Shown here piece by piece: positions 57,953-64,000 of a stretch of DNA of 64,000 nucleotides. This DNA comes from Acheta domesticus (taxonomy: Eukaryota; Arthropoda; Insecta; Orthoptera; Gryllidae). The position numbers were made by a program, and so were the translations under genes. Each line of letters begins with the position of its first letter. Within the stretch, counting starts at the first letter, position 1. The notes below the pieces were generated by a model. It was not told the DNA's origin. It did not search any database and saw only the letters and a program-made list of their open reading frames with translations. Location: the NCBI GenBank assembly GCA_031308135.1, contig JAHLJT010008756.1:65068232-65132231 (forward strand), written 5' to 3'.

Positions 57953-58964
57953 ATCGTAACGACGTTTTGATCTGAAGGTACAGCAACATCTATATGTAGA
58001 CACAATTTTTTCTCCAAATCTAATATTACAATATCCGGTTTGTTTGCTACGATCGTGCGATCTGTTTGAATTTGTTGGTCGTACAATATCGTACACAATC
58101 CAACAGATGTCACCGGTTTTGGTGAGTGTTCGTACCACTTGGGGCATGTGCTCGGAACTTCGAGGGAGGGTACAGATCTGCTAGTGGAGGTAGCTACACA
58201 CCCTGTCGTGTCTTTTCAAGTATTCGGTCTTTGCTAGGATTGGAAAAGCTGATACAATATGATCAATTGTTTCTACGTGTTCCTGGCAAATGCGGCATTT
58301 ATCACCATGGGAAATTTTGAGAACCACTTTATTATAATGTCGTGTTCTAAAGGCCTGATCTTGGGCAGCTATTACAAGTGTTTCCGATTCTGGCTTCATT
58401 CTTCCTCTTTAATCCACATAAATGATTGATCTTTATTGATCTGCACCTTGTCCATTCGTTTCAAATATTGTACTTGGAGAGGTTTGTCACTCCACGACTT
58501 CTTTAACATTTTTTGTATCTCACATTTCATGTTAAGTAGCATCAGAAGTTCAGTGTCTCTGTCATTCTGCGTGTCTTGCAGAGTCTTGTTCGCAATGCCT
58601 CTGACTACATTAACAATGCCTCTGTTTCCCATTCTTCGGTCAGATTACATGACCTGTCTCATTAGAGGGTCATCTTGATGACTGACTACATACTTTCCCA
58701 TCCCGACTATTGCATTGTGTCAGGAGGCTTTAATTTGTCTGAGGCCTCGTCCTCTTCCCTTACGTGACATTTAATGTCTATGTACATCAGCTCGAGGGTG
58801 GGCGACATGATGCATTGCGACATGATGCAAGTTTTCTGGTATTTCGATCAATGATGCGAATTTCTTGCTCAGTCCAGTCCACTAGTCTGAAACTGTACTC
58901 GACTACAGGCACCGTCAAAGTACCAGTTGCAGATATTTTATTCCTGGAGTTGAGAGCGGACTGC
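57953..58964 (-). mobile_element. R2/R4-like non-LTR retrotransposon, copy 3 (truncated at both ends)
   Basis: The minus strand shows, in order, the post-RT region (58960-58860, EYSFRLVDWTEQEIR-like), the KPLQVQYLKRMDKVQINKDQ block (about 58505-58430) and KPESETLVIA. Next is a zinc finger CRIC...H whose last ligand is phenylalanine instead of cysteine (about 58305-58250). The endonuclease core follows, with ANKPDIVILDLEKKLCLHID and VAVPSDQNVV (about 58052-57960). PD and the second acidic residue are kept there, unlike in copy 2. Homology stops at 57953, so the last part of the endonuclease is missing. At 58964 the sequence switches to unrelated DNA. Several frameshifts are present. Confidence 0.85.
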
Positions 58965-59340
58965 GGGTGTGTTGCTGTCTATGTATGGTCGAATATGCTC
59001 CCATCAGAACGTAAAGGGTAACCGGCAGTTGACTGGATAAAAGCCCTAGAAATAAGAATAAATTACCACCTCTCCAGGAATACTGGAGAGGAGAAAACGG
59101 AAGGAAAATTTTCCTCAGTAGATTTTTGATACCCCTGGCCACAAGTGTCTCTTGCCTCGTGCGCCGCGACCGCGACTTCGCGGTCAGAGCGTTGTCTCGA
59201 GCCCAAAAAAGGGTTTTCCTTGGCGACACAGCTGTAAGACATAGCTCTTCCTGTTGTTTACTAATAGCATACCAGAAAAATCCACAAGAAAAGGAAATCA
59301 ATTGCATTACTTTGTCCGAATTTCAAGGTTGCTTTTTAAG
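58965..59340. other. Unclassified sequence fused to copy 3
   Basis: GC-balanced, distinct from its flanks, with a 130-codon minus frame (58915-59307) crossing the junction. A near-perfect hairpin (acctctccag...ctggagaggag) lies at about 59070-59096. No domain is recognised; it may be another repeat. Confidence 0.35.
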
Positions 59341-60640
59341 TTAATGGTAGGTTTCCGATGTCTTGTTCGTAAATTTGTCTTCGACATGTGTTCATGCAGT
59401 GTTAATTACAAAAATGTCTTCCTTAATCATTATCCACTATCAATGTAGCAAACACAATACGTACTCCAGCTGTCTCCACTAGACGTTTAATTTTCATCGC
59501 AAAGCAATGCATTGTGTGGAATTTTTTACTTGTCAATGTGATTTAGTTTTTGTTAATATTCCTGATATGTTATTTTAAATAATGTTTCGCGTACTTTCTT
59601 TTAAATAAATTGTACCCTGATTTCAAGTGTTTGATCTTAATCTTTTTGTTGTCACGAAAGACCATGACGTTCATCTCGCTTCCTTGTCATTACATTCATT
59701 AGTTCGGATTGAGGCCCAACAGATGGCAGCAGTAAGCAGAGGGGACCTTCATGAAAGAGCTTGTCGAATTCACAGGCTGTTCCGAAGACTTTTTTCCTAT
59801 TTGCATTGGCAGTTGTATTTTATTATGATCAACTGTATATGTATTATTGAATGTTAAATGCTTATAAAGAATATGCCACTTTAAAGACATGCAATCCGGG
59901 TGAATGAAGTAGTCTTGCCCTGGGTAAAATTATGTCCCTCTCCGGAATCCGAAAGAATATGATTTTTTAGACAATTTACTTCCTTTTGCAATTACTTCCT
60001 TTTGCAATTCTAAAAGTATATGTGACTTGTAGATGTTTACCATTAGTGTATTTGCCAAAATGAGAAAATCTGTTATTCCTCTCAAATATTGAAGAAAAAA
60101 ACTGTTCACGTCGCCCTTCAACGCCATGCTTTTCCGACTCAAAACTTCTTGAATGTGGACTGTTAACTATATTTATTTATAATTCAAAGAGTTATCGAAA
60201 TTATTGAACCTAACCAAATTCAATTTAACAAAATATTAAATTTTGTAAAACAATATCAATCAAAATAATTCATCTAATTAATAATCCTTTTTCTACTACA
60301 TAAGTGAAATTGCGATCGTTGTTCTGCTATCGTCACTACCAATACTCCAAAGAATGTTGGAACTTTTTCACTTCAGTTTGTGTAATAATGATTGATCATT
60401 GTTTCAATAATAATGTGAGACTGTTTGAAATTTGTAGAATTCTCGTTTACAATTCATAGAGATATTTAACTTAGTCTCTGCAAATTTCAAAAATACAAAT
60501 TAAATGTTTTTAATGTTTTAGCACAAATTTGAAAGATATCTCCAGTTTGATCTGTGTGCAACCGAAGCCAACAGTATATGTGAGATAAAAAAACAACTTG
60601 TACGTACATTTCAGCGTTTTAACAAATGTTCTTGCAAGCT
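59341..60640. other. AT-rich DNA, nothing identified
   Basis: There is a small direct duplication 'acttccttttgcaatt' at about 59979-60009. No gene is seen. Confidence 0.5.
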
Positions 60641-60647
60641 GTTGTAA

Positions 60648-61166
60648 TCAACTGATGTCCCTGCACTCCCTTTGACAGGGAGGTCCTATATTAGAGTCCC
60701 GACGGTGGCAGGATTTTCGACACTACCTATGTAGCTAGGTTGTCTCGCTGACTGGTGGAGAATTCTAGCGGACAGCTGCTGTAATAGGTAGTTTTCCATG
60801 GTTTCTCTAATCAATATCAGAAAAACTCGGGAGAAGTACCCTAACAAATGGGCCAAAGGCCTTACCTTCCCTTTCTTTGTCCTATCCCACATCTTACTTA
60901 CACACACATGCACTACACTACACCACATATCGGCAGGTCGGTCGGGAGCTTTGAGCTTATCCGGCTGAAGCGATGCCCCGCTGATGGGAGATTTCTGGAT
61001 GGTGAATACCCCGTTAGCCGACGGTAGGTCGACGCCGTATTTCACCATCCAACGGGGTATGTTCACCTCCATCTCCCGCGATAAAACATGCATTACACTT
61101 ACGGGACTAATGAACTTTGCAGTTGACGCTCCCGGAATCACTAATCAACCAACCAAGCAAGATGAT
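60648..61166 (+). mobile_element. tRNA-derived SINE, copy K
   Basis: The head has a degenerate B box (atattagagtccc near 60688). The full family body follows ('gtggagaattctagcggaca', 'gtagttttccatggtttctc', 'agtaccctaacaaatgggcc', 'ggtcggtcgggagcttt', 'ccgacggtaggtcgacgcc'), with the 3' end 'gacgctcccggaatcactaa' and an AATC/AACC-type tail. It is nearly full length and moderately diverged. Confidence 0.88.
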
Positions 61167-61480
61167 GTAGTTTCGAATCTGTAAGCGAAGCTTTGTGACC
61201 GGGAGGACCTGGTTTGAATTTCAGTGATATGCGGATGTGTGGACACCATCAAAATAACTAGACAGAAGCCGACCCCCTCCTCGATGACAATGCCGGGGGT
61301 GATGCGTGTGATCACTTCAATACCGGTCGGATGTGTTTCCTCCGATCAATTTCAGGCGGACGCCAGATCACTAACTTAAACCACAAGCTAAGGACCTTAA
61401 GAAGTTCGTTCTTCTCCGAGCCGTTCCCACTCTCCTCTTTAGAGTTAATCCACAAATCCCAAATGATCCCATACCCCATC
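61167..61480 (+). mobile_element. Related SINE, copy K2, tandem to copy K
   Basis: It starts right after the tail of copy K with 'gtgaccgggaggacctggtt', a degenerate B box. It shares 'tgtttcctccgatcaatttc' and 'caggcggacgccag' with the family, then diverges. It ends near a GATAGATAAAT/GA-rich tail. It may be a subfamily or a decayed copy. Confidence 0.6.
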
Positions 61481-61483
61481 AGA

Positions 61484-61568
61484 TAGATAAATGGAGGGAT
61501 CGATAGATAGAGATAAAGTTAGAGATAGCGAGAGCGAGAAAGGGAGAGAGAGAGAGAGAGAGAGAGAT
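61484..61568. repeat. GATA/GAGA simple repeat
   Basis: 'agatagataaatg', 'gatagatagagata' and then a nearly pure (GA)n run at 61546-61567, adjoining SINE K2. Confidence 0.9.
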
Positions 61569-63520
61569 TTAATATATTTAGTCTAACGGCTAGAGGCAGA
61601 TTGCTAAGTAGTAATACAATGTTCATCAAACGAAGATTATTACGTTAAAACACATTAGCATATGAAAAACAATACAACCCAAGGCGCGCAACACAAATTC
61701 ATTCACATCTTTATTTTGATTTATACACTAAAAATTTCCATTCAAACCTACACCCACCATTTATGCATACTTAGGAAGCACTCGCTAACACTGACAACCA
61801 ACATTTGCGCAATGGCTACATTCTTAGCTCCGAGAAACGTAAAAAATCTCCGAGAAGCGTCGAAAAAGTGCAAGATCCTCGAACCACTTAATGTCTCCTG
61901 ATGAAGCAATCGTCAAGGAAGCACAACGTCTTACGCCGATAAACAGCAAATACAAACGAGGTTGAATCTTGTATATCTAGGCGAGTTTTTAACCAAAAGC
62001 ATCTGATATTTGTGTTATCGGACGTATGTCATTTAACAGTTTCTACAATGCCATCTTCTCGTAAGAAAATATCGTATAAACAAGAAATATCATTTCTGGG
62101 AATAAGGCACTACGCCATCTTTAGCTATAACTCAACTGTTTTGATTGTTCTTAAGGAATGACGGTCTGTTAAATCCTCAACAGACGCCGGCCGTTAATAG
62201 TGGCTTTTCGTTTCTCTGTTTGCTTGTGTTAAGTCGATAATAACACGACAGTATTTTGGAGAAAAAAGGATGGAAGCAGTTTAGCCTGCATTCACAACAG
62301 GCGACTCTGGTCGCGAACTGCCCACAGACACAGCTCTCACATCCGAAACTAAGAGGCATGAAACTCGCGGGTTGCCGGACAGCCACCGGACGGCAGCGTT
62401 TTACTTTTTAAAGTTCGCATTGACGACAACGAACGGCAACTTTTACGACATACAATTAACTTTTATCTTCCACGGATGATATACGCGTCACGCAAAGCCG
62501 GTGGCTCGCAGTTCGCGCTGTCGCAATTCATCATAAAATGGCTACCTCACTTTCCGATCGCGCTTTCTGTGCCGAGGACCGCCCGGCGTTTATGGGAGGC
62601 TGCCGCTAGGACGGCCGCAAACCACGTGGTTTTATTGGGCGGGAAATGAGGCAGATACTAAATTCGTATTAGAGGGCTGACGTTCTCTGTAAATTGTAAA
62701 TACCTGAGGAGAAATGTTTACGAAAATATGCGACGGTAAAGTGAAAAAATGTTGCAACAAAAGAAAACGTGTACGTTGGTGACTTTTTTTGCAGGGAACT
62801 GAGGAATGGTGAAGTGGTAAAAATGTCGTACTTATACAGTGTTGATTTATCAATTTTGAAAAATTCTAAATGGTTCATTCAGTTACATTTTAAATGTAAT
62901 ACGTGAACGAGATTGTAACTGATATGAAATGTATTAATAAAGGGAATACTATTTACCATATCAGCAAAATTTGATATGCAAAAAGATAATCATACATACC
63001 TTTATTGAACATACTGAATGTTTTTTCTGCACTATTAATGATAAATATTTTTCTCCGTTAAATTCAATTACGTATACGTTATTATTATGTTTCTATAAAA
63101 ATTGAGATACTTTCATACGTGTATCTCGTGTCTTTACTTTCATAGGTGTAATCTGAATCATGGATGAAATTAGATAATTCAGATTATAGGAGTTAATGTG
63201 TAATTTTGTATCTTCGAAAATCAGCATTGTCTGTGAGAATAAACTCAGATATGAATATTCTAATAAGATGTCATATTCTAATAAGAAACAATAAATGGCA
63301 ATATCAATGAAATTACGGATAATTACAAATACTAAAAACCAAAAATTATATGCAAAAACTAAAATCGAAACAGTAAACTGTTCACTGGGTTCGATATTCC
63401 ATGTGATCAACACCATATTCCTTGTGAATTGGTGACCAACTTAATACTGAAGGTATCTAACAACAACGGCAGAACAATCGCAGCATTTAAGGAGCAATAA
63501 AAATGTTACCAGTATATTCG
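61569..63520. other. Mostly AT-rich DNA with a GC-balanced segment
   Basis: The part 62280-62640 is GC-balanced. It contains 'aaaccacgtggttttattgg' (62618-62637), with an E-box-type palindrome ACCACGTGGT. No exon or repeat family is recognised. Confidence 0.4.
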
Positions 63521-63765
63521 TTTCTTGTCTTGGCGGCCTGTGATTATCGCGAAGAAGCTCCGCATTCGCGTCTGGCTTGTTCCATCGAGAGGCGATAAAT
63601 ATCGAGGGGCGGCGAGGTGCAAAGACCAAACGAGAGGGCGGCGTGTTGTCCAACACAATGAGGCGCCTTCTGCCCGCCCACGCAACCACTGCCCGCCGTT
63701 CTCCATTACCTGCCGCCCACCGCACACTGGACAGATCCAGTCACAAGGCGCGCCAGGCTAAAATA
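63521..63765. other. GC-rich block
   Basis: Moderately CpG-rich and non-tandem. Overlapping frames of 73-94 codons occur on both strands without a domain. The last 235 bases of the window show nothing further. Confidence 0.4.
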
Positions 63766-64000
63766 CGATCGTATTATTCAACTTATTACTTCCCTTTATG
63801 CGTATAATGCTCACTGTGTGAGGTATGCGTTTTGTCAAGTCCCTTTGCCCTGTTGCCAATTGTAGGACTTTCCGTACAACTGTTGCTACGCAAAGTCAAT
63901 CTCATTAGATGATGGTTGATGGAAGTCTTATTCGATGGGCGCAGTCTCGTATTTGTGGTTGGTTTAGGATTCTTCTTGGACATTTTCAATTAGACAACGA

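Overview
The window looks like gene-poor nuclear DNA from an animal, most likely an arthropod and probably an insect. The background is AT-rich. It carries several dispersed copies of one long tRNA-derived SINE, three copies of a non-LTR retrotransposon that ends in a CCHC zinc finger and a restriction-like endonuclease (R2/R4-like), an RTE/BovB-like reverse-transcriptase tail, inverted-repeat (MITE/foldback) elements and many simple repeats. The species cannot be fixed from sequence alone. I found no host protein-coding exon I could defend, and no convincing stand-alone tRNA, rRNA or CRISPR. Most long open frames lie in low-complexity repeats.

Layout. 0-4 kb: two minus-strand R2/R4-like copies in tandem; the first is broken by a candidate foldback and by two SINEs lying head to tail. 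4-12 kb: AT-rich DNA with a 115-bp inverted-repeat element and one SINE. 12.2-13.2 kb: a second tRNA-derived repeat, then a near-palindromic 555-bp foldback element with a TATA target duplication. 13.6-16 kb: a GC island with CRE, GC-box and octamer motifs, and two related pyrimidine minisatellites flanking a SINE. 18-24 kb: GAT-rich simple DNA, SINE copies in both orientations, and a large GC-rich tract with G-runs and 9-bp tandem repeats. 26.2 kb: an unidentified 123-codon minus-strand frame. 28.4-30.5 kb: a GC island running into about 850 bp of CCTCCG-type hexanucleotide repeat with a higher-order period, then a duplicated 120-140 bp block bracketing a SINE-like unit. 32-34 kb: a CCA-rich tract, a CT tract and a 242-bp MITE. 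38-39.5 kb: the RTE-like fragment with its TAA tail, followed by a near full-length SINE. 40-57 kb: alternating AT-rich DNA and GC islands or minisatellites, with a five-unit tandem array of pogo/Tigger-like terminal sequence at 49.7-50.2 kb and two diverged tandem repeats at 53.8-54.9 kb. 58-61.5 kb: the third R2/R4-like copy and a second SINE pair.

The elements are decayed. The SINEs have no enzyme of their own and must have depended on a LINE; which one is not shown here. The many GC islands could include distal promoters or enhancers of a gene outside the window, but several are simply GC-rich tandem repeats. I see no new multi-gene system. The most unusual structures are the foldback at 12.6 kb, the hexanucleotide array at 28.7 kb and the terminal-repeat array at 49.7 kb.
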